NCBI GenBank assembly: GCA_015499995.1
Contig: JADNRV010000065.1
Coordinates: forward strand, 208,863 to 272,862
From: Flammula alnicola
Taxonomy: Eukaryota; Basidiomycota; Agaricomycetes; Agaricales; Strophariaceae
Direction of reading: 5' to 3'
DNA length: 64,000 nucleotides
Positions 32,554 to 45,184 of the stretch are shown here, piece after piece. The first letter of the stretch is position 1. Every line of letters begins with the position of its first letter. A model generated the notes under the pieces. The model did not search any database. It was given only the letters and a program-made list of their open reading frames with translations, and was not told the origin of the DNA. The translations under genes were made by a program, and so were the position numbers.

Positions 32554-34709
32554 GTCCCCTTTGAAACGAGCTCGAGGACAGTGTGTGTTGAAGCTCTCGG
32601 TATGAGGATATACAGAAAGCAACACACTCCCTATATTTAGAAGGAGGATGAGCGCGACACAGTGTCCAACTCGTCCTCAATCTTCTTCAATTCACGACAC
32701 AATGTGTGTCGCGGTACTCATTCGCCCACGTGATGACCTTGCGGATCGGCTCAGCTGTCCAGATCGGGCAGCATCGTCTCTTCCTTCCCTCCCACCACCA
32801 CCCCGCTTATGCACCGTCACTGCTGGCGGCGGTGACGACCCATGAGAACCACAACAACAACAACGGCTGTAGGACTTGGAACGCCATCATGCTGCACCAC
32901 CATGTTACCGTCCTCTGACACGACAAATCCGGCAACCTGGGATGTGGCGCATGCATACGATCGTGAGGTCAAGGGGAATAGGAGGAGCATCAGGTAGGTT
33001 TTCGAGCAACCTCGCACCGAACTATTAACCCTTTACCCATCATGCACAGATTTCTGGGATAGAGGCCCTGCTCCTTGCGCTTCATCACTTGCTCCGAATC
33101 GAGACCAAGATCCCCCAGATATCCACATTACAATGTATGCAAAGCCGCCAGCCACTCGAAAGATGTCGTGTAGATGACCCCTCAGCCTCGACTCGCAACC
33201 CAGTGGATCCGAAGACAGACGGGGACTGTGATGAAGCGATTGCAGAGGGCCTGCCGATGCCTCCGAGGTGGGTGATGAGTCGACGGTCGTAGGCCCGTTC
33301 ACATATACTACATAAATTATCATGTACCCATAGTACTTGCTTCAATAAACAGCTTATGCCCTTTGTTAAAAAGAAAACTCCAAGATGATAAGTGAAATTT
33401 CCGGATTGTTAAGCTCACATTTTAATTTTCACACCTCATAAACATTATTGACTTGACAAGATTATTGAGGCGCCATGATTTGGACGAGCCGGCTCGTCTC
33501 ATGTGACCAACCACTTGTCATAGCAGAAGCAATAACCGACTCAAGGGAATACGAACAGCGACACACTTCCATTAATCAGCGACACATTGGTGCACACCAT
33601 CCTCAGCTCAAATTTGACACATGTAGTCGATGTGTCGCAGACCGGGTTCGATGTGTCGTTGATCCACACCTTCCCGATTCGGGGAGTGTGTCAAATGTGG
33701 TCTATCCTGTCTCGGTATCGCTGACCTTTCGGATGTTCGGAAAAAGCCGGTATTGATGCCGCACCGGTCCGCGTTGACCGCCACCTGCGCGATAATTCGA
33801 TGTTTGCAATTTCAACTTGCTCTCGACTTCGAATGCACATCGTTCAACTGATTTTTTTTGGTTTCACGCTCACTCTGTCGGCAACTTTCATATCTACTCC
33901 TGCACAAAACAGTCCGCCCGAATTCAATTGCTTCCAGCCCAGCCATAAATTATGGCCAGCTTGGTACGGACGAACTTCGGTGGTTGGAAGTTGGTTGGAA
34001 GTTGTGCACTGTGCAGTATTGAACCGCCAAGTGGGTAAATGACTTAAGGTGAGCAGCTTTTTCAATCCATTTAATCGACTTTTCTTACTTGAATGATAGC
34101 CGAAATACTTATGCATTGATCGCTATTGATTATCGCGGAAGAGAAACGTCCCCAACGTTGGCGTATTGCTATATGTGCGACATTCTGTCAGCGACGCCTA
34201 TCTGGTCATGTAGGATACAAAGCGGCTCGTCAAACGTCGGAGGATTCGTGTTCTTCCTTCACATGGCCACGTACATTCACAGTTATTATTATGCGAACAT
34301 GTCTGAATTTTTCATGAGATAGAATAATCCTTCAGGGTACGCACCATTGTTATGCAATACAACGTTCATCGTCTAATTCGCATGATAGATATCGCGCTCC
34401 ACCCCAAACTAGCAGATCTTTCTGAACATGCTTGTTTTGTGGCCCAGCTACTGATGGTTGACCTCGTCTTCGAGGAGACAGAAGTTGTTGGGAAAGGCCC
34501 GACAGACCCCTTTTAGAACCTTCCGGGAACTTTTAGCAATGGTACAGTAATTCGTTGGTTCGTGAGTATGTACTTCTCACGATTTTCTTTTCTTAGGCCG
34601 GCGAATGCCGATTATTTCACCATCTCGATCTTTAAAGTGAGCTGCAGCGAGGAGAGATCGCCCAGGGTGCTATCAAGATTCCCAGTGCGCGAATTCGGGT
34701 GCCTTAGCA
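32554..34709. other. No gene recognised
   Basis: Short open frames only. 33540-33680 has repeated (t)gtgtcgc motifs. No terminal repeats that I can define. Confidence 0.35.
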
Positions 34710-35036
34710 TTGAAATTGTTGGAGGTCCCCCGTCTCCCAGATGAGCAGCCCAAGAAGCCTATCTTGCTTAACTATCTCGGTGTAGTTCTTGGCCACAGAT
34801 ATACCCCATACAGCGACCTTCTCGACCTTAACAACTCAATCGCAGTGCTCGAGGATGCCATGCGGCTTACGCCTGACGATATTGCGTACAATGCCTCATT
34901 TCTGAACGACCTCGGTCATTCACTATCTCGGCGGTTTGAGGGATTACATGTACCCAGTGACAAGTCAAGACCCCGCCGACTTCGCGAGACCGCCCTGAGT
35001 CTCACGCCAGACTCCCTCAAAAGCCAGTTCTACTGA
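34710..35036 (+). pseudogene. TPR-repeat fragment (CHAT/TPR-type protein)
   Basis: Reads PILLNYLGVVLGHRYTPYSD then LLDLNNSIAVLEDAMRLTPD and NDLGHSLSRRFEGL. This is the repeated LNNLGxxLxxRFxxxGxxxDL / AVxLTPD pattern of agaricomycete tetratricopeptide proteins that often carry a C-terminal CHAT protease domain. Only two or three repeats remain, with no start context and no CHAT domain nearby. Confidence 0.6.
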
Positions 35037-35216
35037 GTTTCCTGGGCTGTGCATTCTTCCTTCGATCTGAAGAATTTAGCGCCCTCAACCTCACTAATAG
35101 GTCCATCCAGTCGTACGAAACCGTGTTGCTCCTAAGTGGCGATGACCATTCCGAGAAGCCCATCCTTCGTAGGATACAACAGGAGCTGGAGGACAGCCCG
35201 TGACGCTTTCGAAAGC

Positions 35217-35266
35217 GAAGGCGGTATTGAACAACTCCTTGCACTACTTCCGATCATGATGTATAG
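35217..35266 (+). repeat. Relic shared with 1550-1607
   Basis: gcggtattgaacaactcctt... block, nearly identical to the copy near the left end of the window. It directly precedes the 3' flank shared by the two membrane-protein copies. Confidence 0.6.
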
Positions 35267-35321
35267 AAGATGTATAGTATATAGAGGACGTAAAGTATAC
35301 ATATACAGAGAAGATTGCAAT

Positions 35322-35560
35322 TCAAATGTGAGGTAGGAAGGATGTCCACCGAACAACGGCTAGCGCCCCCGGTGAAAGATCTCTAAGTGCGATGAAAGCC
35401 TCTGTGAGGAGAGCAAATCGTGCGAGTACATACAATGGTATACCTACTAAAACACTAGAAGCAATCAAAAAGTCGATCAGTCCACGCCACATGGTACTGG
35501 TGTTTCTGTGCGACAGACGCCACATTTGCTGTACAAGGTGAGAGCTCCCATCGAGCATCC
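35322..35560 (-). pseudogene. Truncated copy of the membrane-protein last exon
   Basis: Ends ALRDLSPGALAVVRWTSFLP-HI, nearly the same as the C-terminus of the gene at 13414. The 3' flank (35270-35330) also matches 13345-13430. The copy is cut off at ~35560. It shows that the family is spread by segmental duplication. Confidence 0.75.
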
Positions 35561-36594
35561 ATGCAAGGGGGTACCGGGATTACAGTGCCGGGCCTGATGT
35601 AGGTAGGGAGGGTCGGCCGCCAGGCCGCTAAATTTTTTGTAATACATACTTAATATTTAACCATATACTGCTATTTTAGGCACATTATAGCATAGTTTAC
35701 ATGTTATATTGACCAATAGAGGTGTCTAGCAACCTTCAAACACCTTGAACTGTCAAAGGGACCACATATAAGCTGACCTACAGTCAATGACGCCGGAAAG
35801 GGAATGTCACATGACCCCAATCACGCATCAATCTCATACAGCTTTCTGCCAAGCTTTATGTGTGAGCACGCGTTGAGGGCACCTATCAATTTACAAGGCT
35901 ATTTCCCAGACAGATAAAATTCTGCGTGCTGGGTATTGTTATGGAGTGATTTAAGCACTGCATATGCAGAGGTACATCCTGATGAAGGAACAGTTCAATG
36001 TAAAAACACAAAGTATGTTACAAAATGGGTATGTACCATTTATTCATTTTTTTTCATGACATTTCTTACTAACTATGGATAGTATCATCTCGCCTGTGTT
36101 GGTTTGGACATTGCGCCGAGGGGCTGGATGTGCGAAACATGCATTTCCGATGGGCATGCGGCCATGGGCGTGCGCTGCCTTGGATGACAAATTGATCATA
36201 TATACCATATTAGGACGTTTTGATCGTTATGTAATGCTTACGATGGAGGGTGGGTCATCTGCCAGGTCCTTAAATATTTTGTCGACATAAGGTAGACTCA
36301 CGACCAGTCTGGTTCGCAAGCTCACCGGCATCCATGTATTAGATAATCATAAATATTACATAACCGATCAGAACGAAAAGAGACAAGTGCATGTGAGCTT
36401 GCGAACAGACTGGAATGGCTGGCTGCCGTTTTGGGTTGAGCGTGACACACGCGCCAAACGTGTCAACGGACTTAGCCAATATTCGTTGATTTCAACCTTG
36501 ATCTTGATCACCGTCAATCTCATTGCTCTCCCTCACTCGCCGGACTTGTTCTAACATCCAAATCACATCCAAATCATTATTTTCTATCTTCTGT
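35561..36594. other. Non-coding; short hairpin element at 36304-36413
   Basis: No gene recognised. 36304-36325 (ccagtctggttcgcaagctc...) and 36393-36413 are inverted copies with a one-base indel, enclosing ~67 bases; this looks like a ~110-base MITE. Confidence 0.5.
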
Positions 36595-38786
36595 CTATGT
36601 GAAAACAGTGAAAAGGCCTTCTCTAGGGTTGAGGGGTTTCGAGAAATCAGTTGAATATCCGGAGACTTCAAAGGTGACTTGCATCTCCTCGGGAATCTCA
36701 CGGATTAACTCTACCTTCTTCCTTTTTCTCGCAGGTTTCTCTCTTTCTTCTTGACCATCCTGTCCTCTCTTCTGTGCTCGAGGTCTCGCTGGACGAGGTA
36801 CAAGTGGGGGAATGTCCATGTCCCTCATTGCAGCAAATAGCTCATTTCCGTAAGTCGTCTCCCATCCCCATTGACCACCCAACACCGCTGATAAAATTTC
36901 ATGCGTAGGCACCGGTCCAATGCTGGCGAGGAGATCGATAAGAAGATCTGATAAGAGCGCATCCGCGCTGAACAACGATGCTGCAAAGTCTCGCTTCTTG
37001 ACCAGACACCGCCAGTCGTGGAGTTTCTGGAGGACTGGAGAACATGGCTCACCGACTTTTACACGGCTCGCCTTTCCACTGTCTGTGGGTCTCCCAGGGC
37101 GTGTTTGGTTGAGCAATGAAGGGTCGCAAATATCGCAGCATGGCACAGTCGGGTCTATTCAAGTAAGTTTCATGTTAAGGAATATAAGCTCAATGACTTA
37201 CTGGGTGGTTTATTGTCATAGATCCGTGTCAATACCGAGCGCCGGCAAAGACCTGACTGAACCAAGGAGTAGAGGCCCTCGTCTTCGGCTTCTTCATCGA
37301 TTGCAGGGCAGTCGCGGATAAGGATAGCATCGTCCTTCAGGTCGTTGGAACCCCGCTTCCCGCCTCTCGCTATCGCGTGAGTCTTTCTTGCCTTGGAATC
37401 TTTATTTGCTTGTGTCTGACTGACTCCTGCAGATGCATGGCCACGGCGCTTGTCGCCTTTCTTGAATTTCGATTTCATTGGCCTGTTACCATGTTCATTC
37501 AACATGGTACCATAGACGGACTGTTCGGCAAGCAAAACCGCAAGTCCGACATGTCCTGAAGCTCGCGCGCACCGTCCTGCCCTCTGAACAAAGGCGGATA
37601 TCGACCCTGGCACCTTCCACTGGACAACGAGGTCGATATCAGGTATATTACATCCCTGCTCATATAATTAGCATCCCAAATACTGATATGTTCTCTTCTA
37701 GGCTTACCATTCCTGCTGCGTCAGTACAAACGAGGATTCGGACATGGCCTTCTCGAAACTCCTGCATGACGGCCTTCCTATATTCCTTGGAGAAACACGC
37801 GTTATATGGCCGGATGATGCCCATCATTCGAAGGTCAACAGGTAAGAGTTGCGTTAGATGATCAATGATTTCAGTACCCATTGCGATATTATCACAGTAT
37901 ACAAATGCTTTCCCGATGTCCAGAGGTGTCTGTGCAAGGCGATTGATGGCAAAGTCAAGGTCGGCGTACGTATTCAGTGGGTGTTGGATTCCACGGATCA
38001 CGATGGAAACGTTAGGTCGGTCATTACCAATATCAATGTTAAGGAAGTTTTTCTGATCAAAGCGTAGGATTCGAAGGACATCTCGCCGAATTCGTCCGGG
38101 CATTGTTGCGGAGAGGGCGACAATTGGAGTGGACTTCAGAAGGAATGACCGTATGATGCCAAGCTCGCCGTACTTCTTCCTGAATCCACTTCCCCAGTGG
38201 GAAATGACATGGGCCTCGTCAATGACCATGGAGAGGAGCCGTTGCTTGAACTCCAGGTCCTTCAACACGTCTTGAATAAATCTTCGTGTCAGCAGTTGTT
38301 CCGGGGAAATCAGGACAATCTGCCAGTCTCCGGTGACAATTTTCTTTTTTCTTGTAAGCTTTTATCATTTACTGCATGAACTGTACTGACCTTGAGCCTG
38401 TCAGGTGAGCAGCCACCATTACTGCTATTAACCGCTGTTGCAGAAAGGTGGAATTCATCGCGAAATGTCTCGACCATTTCATCGTGAAGGGCAATGAGTG
38501 GCGAAACCATGATCGTGACTCTCCCTTTAGCACTCAGATGGGCATGAGGACCTGCTGCAACTGCCGTTTTTCCCATACCAGTACCAGCATGTATCAATAC
38601 ATCCTGTCTCTTGAGCTGGGCAATTATGCCGTCCATTTGATAGTTCCGCGGACGAAAACCCCATTTTTCGGCCAATTTTTCTTCAAAGCCTTCCAGGTCG
38701 CTGTCAGAGCATGGCTCTGGCACAAAGGTTTTTTTACTTGAGGTTTTCTTTCGTCGATGCGCAGTACCTTTAGGAGGAGTCGACAT
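36595..38786 (-). CDS. RecQ-like DEAH-box DNA helicase
   Basis: Four exons: 38786-38391, 38343-37708, 37655-37202 and 37154-36595, giving 681 codons in frame. Motifs in order: Q-motif-like FRPRNYQMDGI, Walker A AGTGMGKTA, motif Ia VSPLIAL, motif II IDEAH followed by ISHWG (RecQ aromatic-loop region), motif III SATMPG, motif V TDAAGMGCNIPDIDLVVQW and motif VI QRAGRCAR. A cysteine-rich C-terminal part (PCCDICDPSLL) resembles the RecQ zinc-binding region. The basic C-terminal tail carries RKRKK. I chose ATG 38786 (MSTPPKGTAH) over 38855 because the divergent DUF6589-like gene starts at 38906. It appears intact. Such RecQ-like genes are expanded in agaricomycetes, and a link to mobile DNA is possible. 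The role is ATP-dependent unwinding of DNA. Confidence 0.85.
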
Positions 38787-38905
38787 GATTTCTGAGGAGG
38801 AAGGAACAGGGGATTTTTTTCGATCATTTATGTTCAGCCCACGTGATGGTCTCATTGCCTGACCCTCAGCCTTTCGCCTCTTGCCTGTCTTCCTCTAAAC
38901 TGTCA
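38787..38905. promoter_or_regulatory. 119-bp head-to-head intergenic region
   Basis: Separates the ATG of the RecQ-like gene (minus) and the first reasonable ATG of the DUF6589-like gene (plus). No clear TATA. The short distance implies a shared, bidirectional promoter (inference). Confidence 0.45.
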
Positions 38906-40119
38906 ATGAGCAATCCTGGCTCTGCGACTCCTCGTGCTCATGTCATGTTCTCACCTCTTCCACCGTCATCTCCACTCGCACCGTCTTCACCTCTTTCCTC
39001 TGCGCCACAGTCTTCGCCTCATCAGCAATCTCCAAGCCTTCCTTTCACATCTTACCCCCAGCCTCACCTACCTCTATCTTCTCCTTGCCGGCCCCGTTCT
39101 TATTCTTTGCCACCCCTTTCAAGTGATGATATCATTCGCAGTCCGCCCATTGTTGGAACTGCCGCTCAGCGCACTGCACTCTCTCATCAGAAGGGCCAGG
39201 TTAAGCATGCTGTCACAATGGAGATAAACCGACAAGCTTTATTTCACGAGCAGAAAAAGAAGCACGAGGCAGGCGAAACGGCCCTTCGCATGGCAGAAGA
39301 GGAGAAACAAGCATACTTTTTAACAATTCTACAAGGACTTCATCAACGAGGTTACTTGTTTGGGCAACTGGTCACCTTCGTGTCAGATCCTATATTCAAG
39401 CAAGGTTTTACACGTTGGGAGGGCATGCTCAAAGATACTGGCTTTGTACCACGTATTCTTGACCTCTGGGCCTTCAAGTCTAGTGATACGACATGAGAAC
39501 AAGTTCGAGAGTGGGCTGTCGACTATGTAGCAAAGGCAGTTCACCAAGAGGCAAAGAAGATTACCTCGTCCCACTTTCTTCAAACTCGCTGGCGCCCAAT
39601 TGATTCTGAACTTATTCTTGGCTTTAATATGTCGACAATCGAATCTTACTTTCGAAAACACGGATCGATTTTTGAGGTCTTTATTGTCCTCCACTGATTC
39701 CTACCGGAATCCGGCGGAATCCGGTCATTCCGGAGGAATGAGTTTTGGCTGAGAAGCCAGCCAAAATGCATGATTTCATTCCGGCGGAATGCAGACCGGA
39801 ATGAGCCGAGACCGGAATACCTAACAGGAATGACCGGAACGGAATGGTCACCGGAATCCGGTGCACCATTGATTTATTGCTAATATTATTATTTATTATT
39901 AATACATTGAGTTATTGTTAATATTATGATTTACTGATCATAATACTTAATGTTATTTAATAAATGGCACGCGCGTTCCGAAAACGCCGAATCACGTGAC
40001 GCAGCAAACGCCGTGCCCTGAACCCAGATGCCACGCAATCAAATCCGTTGGCCATTCTTTCCTTCCCCCCCCCACTTCCTTCCCCCCCACCACCACCATC
40101 CACCCCGTTTCACCACCCC

Positions 40120-42647
40120 ATGGCTCCGTCCCCACCACCAGCGCCGGCGTCGATGAGCGCCCGTGACCAGCGCGCTGCAAACCGCAGCGCCGGCACGCTC
40201 TCCGCCCCTACCACCGCCAAATCGAAATCGACGAGCCGCAAACGGCAACAGTCAAACGCCGAAGAGTCGGCGAGCAAACGCAGCAAGCCCGCCAACGACG
40301 CCAACGACGACGACGACGACGACGCCAAGGAGGCAAACGAGGGGCGGAAAGGAGGAAAGAAGGGACGGAAAGCGAAGAAAACCGCGGGCAAGCGGAAATC
40401 CAGGTGCGTAACCCCCCCTTTCCTGCCTCTCGCTTCCCTAACCCGTCGTTTACCACCCCCAGCAGGAAGACAGGGGCCCAGCGTCGTCGCGAAGATGAAC
40501 TCGAGAACGCCAAGGGCACCCCCGCCCACCTAAAGCCGTACGTACCCCCCTCGTTCCCTCTTTTATATAAAAAAAACTAACCTTTATTTTGTTATTGTAG
40601 CGTCGAGCGCATCCTCGAGGCCGCGGGCACCTCTGTGGCCCCCCCCGAGCATGCCGCCCACTCGTCGACCGCCTCTATGCTGCCCCCTCCGCCCACCGTC
40701 CCCAGCACCCGTGCTCGCGTTGAGCGCGAACCTGACGTCACCTCCCGAAAGGCCGCGGCTACCGGCCACAACGACGACAGCAGCACCGACAGCAGCACCG
40801 ACGACAGCAGCACTGACCACCGTCACCGTGGCAATGACAACGCCCGCCACGACAACACTCACGATGACAGCGAGGACGCCAGCGACGGTGACTACACCAA
40901 CGACAGCAACTCCGACTCCGACACTGACACCAGTGAGTCCGACAACGACGACGATGCTGACGCCGACGGAAGCAATGGCGGTGGCCATAACGAAGACGCC
41001 CAGTTGCGTCCCGTCCGTATAGGACCCCCCCGTGACAAGCCCTCTCAGCAGCGCAGTGGGCCGTCCACCACTGCTGCTGCTGATGGTGATGTCACCGCGG
41101 CACCCCCTGTCCGAGGTGGTGACTCATCCACCACCACTCTCGGACTGGCCATGGCCCCCACCACACCAGCAACCTATCAGGGCGATGGAAACTCCACCGT
41201 CGCCCATGATCAGGGTACTTATTTTTTTCTTGTATATAATTATTATGTATTTATTTTATTGAATATATCTAGATGTTCACATGTACAGTCCTCCGCCAGC
41301 ATCATCTCAACGTGGCCATGCTCGTGATGTTAAGGCTATTGGCACCTTCCATCATTATCAACCTACGAAGTCCAGTGGAGCATCCAGAGCATATGGAGGC
41401 TTATTCCGGGGTAAGGCTCTTGGTAATGCGCCGAATATTGGCGACTTTGAATCTGTGAATGTTCGCCCTCAGTCTGTTGACGTTGAGGGCACTGTCAATA
41501 TTTTCCCCTCTAATACGCGACCGACCACACTCGATATCGATGAAACTGCCATCATTGCGGTTACTATTCCTTTCGAGGAAGCATTGGCTCCTCTCTTGCA
41601 ACACATTGCAAAATATTATTCTCCGATATCCGGTATGTACTCTAACTTTTATTCAAAATTATAATTATCATAGTTTATTTGCAGACAACAATGAGCGCGT
41701 GTATATCCTAGATCAACAGAAATCCAAATGGATTGTCAAAGGGAGATTTAGACAAGCACTGGAGTTTGACGACTCTGTTCTTCATCTATGGGACCAGACC
41801 AATTTCGGTCCAATGCTTACTCTTTTCCTCGTAAGCAATGTTTATGCTTATTATAAGTTTATTTTTTGACATATAATAGGAAAATGATCCTGAGATTGCA
41901 TCTGCTATTCCACCGTCTTTTCACTCTCGTCGATCTTCTCTGGCAACTTCTAGGTCTTCCACTTCTCGTTCACCTTCTATTTCTTCCACCATTCATTCTG
42001 CTGCTATGGTTCGTTCTCTCCCTATTGCTGGACCATCTAGTCCGGCTTCTTTTGACGGTCCATCTCCCCTTCCTCTTGCGCATAAAGAGGCGCTTCTTAC
42101 ATTCTTGGGCATTCCTACTGAGTTGCCGAATCTTGGTCCTGCTTCGCTTCGCACTGCATATGCGAAGTACAAAGTATTGATACATGCATCCAAACCTATG
42201 CAGGGTCTACGAACAAGCCAAGAGTGGACCGATCATCTTGACGAGCATGGCATTGAACACTGGGTGCCTATCTATGTTGACTTAGTAAACGTATTCATCG
42301 CAAAGAGTCAATTTTACTCGGGATGGAAGGAACCCTTCAAGCGTGTTCAGGCCTATCCGAGAATGACAGCGTGGCTTGACGATCATCCGAACTGCGAATC
42401 CGACTTAGACATTTGGGGTGAGAGCAAAAAGTCGGACGATTACTCTTTCGTGGACTTGGTTAGTTGGCTTGATAAGAAAGATGTGGCGAAGGAAAAGAAG
42501 CCAGTTGTGGCTAGTCCAAGGGCAGTAAAGAAGTCGGTTAAGAAGGAGAAGCGGAAAGCAAAGAAGAAAGTGTCTTCAGACTCAGAGGAGTCACCAGAAA
42601 GGAAGAAGAAGTCGAAGAAGTCGAAGGGTAAGAAAAAGTCTGAGTAA
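40120..42647 (+). CDS. KDZ-element protein of unknown function, or N-terminal part of its transposase
   Basis: Exons 40120-40403, 40463-40537, 40601-41214, 41273-41632, 41685-41830 and 41880-42647 sum to 748 codons. The N-terminal ~320 residues are low complexity: Pro-rich, then Lys/Ser/Asp-rich with NDDDDDDAKE and long Asp/Ser runs, suggesting a disordered nuclear segment. The C-terminal half (TIPFEEALAPLLQHIAKYYS, LTFLGIPTELPNLGPASLRT, EWTDHLDEHGIEHWVPIYVD) looks folded but I do not recognise it. It ends in a Lys/Ser-rich tail. The stop TAA (42645-42647) lies inside a consensus donor GTAAGT. Splicing from 42643 to 42713 would bypass the stop and fuse this protein in frame with the downstream transposase. 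Confidence 0.65.
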
Positions 42648-42712
42648 GTTTTTTTTTCTATATGCATCTATTTCAATATGTAAATTTTTTTGGTTGTATC
42701 CTTGTACTATAG

Positions 42713-45042
42713 CTGGCTTGAGGCTTGTGTTACGGCTCTTTCTTGCTTAGGACAATTTTGGATTATTATCTGGCTTCTGATCTGGTGTAATCTGGTGTCT
42801 TTGGTTTCTGCTGCTCGAACAGAAAGTCCTTTCCCGGATATTTCTTTCAGTGCTGTCAGTGGAATTATCGAATCAAAATTTGGCTCTAAAATCTCTCTGG
42901 CAACTGTCTTGGCTCTTTTATTCACACTTACAGAGAATACGGACTTGTTAAACCTTCATTCTCGACAGCAACATCCAGAACACCCAGGTGAAAACAAAAC
43001 TCGGACAACTGGATGGATGATTGCACTGGCTAAAGCATTGATTGAACAGTTAGGAGATAAAAAAAGCTCTTTACTTCATGATGGAGAAGGAGAAGATTTA
43101 TCTTCAAAAGAAGAGGCTAGACTTATTGCAACAAAGCTGGATAATATGGCTATCAATTTAAATTTGACACCATATGATGATGATGATGCTTATGCAGGAA
43201 AGCTCCTTTCTGTTTCTCTTAAAGACATTCAACCAGTTCATATGATATGTCCTGCTTCACTGGTTTGTGGAACTGCAACATGTAAATCCAGATCACTAGT
43301 ACAAGCCACACGACAGCGTGATATACCATTGGTGACTTTGATCAAAGGCCAAAAGATTTACAAGAATGCTTCTGTCTTGACAGGAAAATGTCCAGACTGT
43401 GAAACATTTTATTCTGCAGATCACGAGCGTTTTTTCTATGATCTTAATGGAACAAAACAACCGAAGCAAGTTTACCTTAACTCAGCTAAATACCTAAAAA
43501 TTGGCAGTAATCTATGGGTAGATCGATTGTTTTCAAGCTCTGTGATCAATGCAATGTACAGCTTTCATGCTTCTGCTTCTGCATATTCACAATATTGGAA
43601 TATTACCTTTGGAACAAAGTCTACAACTGTTTCCCATGCTCATATCTGGCAGGCCTTTGTACAAGATTCTTTGCGCACAATTGCAGCAGAGTCTAAGATT
43701 GATATCGAGCTCAATGATCCTCTCAATATTAAAGAAGTTACTACTCAGGCTTTTGAACTGTTGGGAGAACAGGGAATTATCAGAGCAGCAGATCACCATG
43801 CATGCAGTGAATGTACTCAGCCATACAAGAAGACAAGTGATGCTGTTTTAAATGATCCTGCAGCTGTAGTTGGAGTTGATGAAAATCAAGATGTACCACC
43901 ATTGGCAGAAACTGCTGAAGTTATGGATCAACCAGCTTCTCCTATATCTGTGGATAGTTCTAATGATGCCATGAATGTTGACAAAAATATTACCATGGTT
44001 GTACTTGATGGAGTTGTTATGGGACCAACGGTAAATTTTCTAGATATAATTTTGTATGCAATGGATACTAACTTGGTATTTATAGCATTGCGCAATTGAC
44101 AATTGTGTAAATGATCTTTCAAATTCTCGAGGTGGATCTTTATGTAATGTGCATCATTTACAACTTGGGTCTCGGTGTCTTGTGCGTGATTGTACAAATA
44201 ACAGAGTTAGAGATACCTCTGCATGTCAAGCTCATCAGGGACAGTGGCGAAAATATACGAAATATCGCACTTGTCAGACTCAATCAGGAGTACGCAGAAT
44301 GCTGCAAAGACCTGGAGAAAGTCAACCTTGGAATCCACAAAGGAGAGGACCAAACCCACAGCGTCATGATGATGATGAAGAAGAGCCTCCACTATCTTCC
44401 AACTATTTCAGTCCTGCCCGATATTACTGTGTGGAAACCATTTGTGCACCATGCGGTGTTGTGATTGCATGGACAAAATTTGCAAGAGCAGAGTCTACAA
44501 CAAATATTCTGAACTTTTTGGAGTCTGTTTATCAAACTGAAGAGTCCCGTCCTGACTATATTTGTATTGACAAAGGATGTAAAGTCTTCCAAACTGCTGT
44601 TAGAAATGGAAGTTGGGATAGAATATGGAAGCACACTTCAAGGTTTATTGTTGATGCATATCATTATATCAATCATCGTGTGCAGGATTATCTTTGCCGG
44701 AAATATTGTAATCCATCACCAGGCGATGGCTCTGCTCCAAACCTTGTTATAATTGAATATGACAACAATGGACGTCCATATGCCAAGCGAGCATTTAATA
44801 CACAAGTGTGTGAGCAATTGAACGCCTGGCTCGCTGGATTTGAATCAATTCTGAAGCGCATGACACCTGGCAATTTTAACTGGTTTTTGCATGCAATGCT
44901 TTTTTACCACACAAAACATGTGATCACTCAACAAAAACAAAAGGCGAAATCTCAAAATGATAGTGATGATGACGATGATGACTTGGGATTGGATGAAGAC
45001 ATTTCCGATAACTCTGCATCTGAGTCTGAAGATTCTGATTAA
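42713..45042 (+). CDS. KDZ transposase with CxC5/CxC6-type cysteine clusters
   Basis: Two exons, 42713-44030 and 44086-45042 (55-base intron with consensus ends). The N-terminal region is followed by a cysteine cluster (CPASLVCGTATCKSRSL then GKCPDCETFYSADHE) of the CxC5 type. After the intron comes HCAIDNCVNDL and CLVRDCTNNR (CxC6 type), then YICIDKGCKVFQT, VDAYHYINHR and QVCEQLNAWLAGFE, where conserved acidic residues of the KDZ fold are expected. The C-terminus is acidic (DDDDDDLGLDED). KDZ transposases cut and paste DNA with an RNase H-like core. No ATG lies near the 5' end of the open frame (the first Met is ~100 codons in), so the true start is either upstream through splicing from the preceding gene or missing. 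Confidence 0.8.
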
Positions 45043-45088
45043 AAACAAAGAGATATTAGTATTTAGCAAGCGTAGAACATAACATCAG

Positions 45089-45184
45089 AATAGCAGTGTA
45101 TAGTAGGTGTACAGTATATAAATAGCAGTGTACAGTAGGTGTAAGATATATAAATAGCAGTGTACAGTAGGTGTAAGATATATA
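45089..45184. repeat. 32-bp tandem repeat, 3 copies
   Basis: Units start aatagcagtgta(t/c)agtagg. A partial fourth copy follows. It lies just 3' of the transposase gene inside the KDZ element; a triple ccacaggaat follows at ~45270-45299. Confidence 0.9.

Noticed and set aside
38843..38905. Upstream ATGs at 38843 (plus) and 38855 (minus)
   Set aside because: They would make the two divergent coding regions overlap; the next in-frame ATGs give a clean 119-bp intergenic region.
40584..40988. Val-rich minus-strand protein
   Set aside because: Shadow of the Asp/Ser-rich exon of the plus-strand KDZ-element gene.
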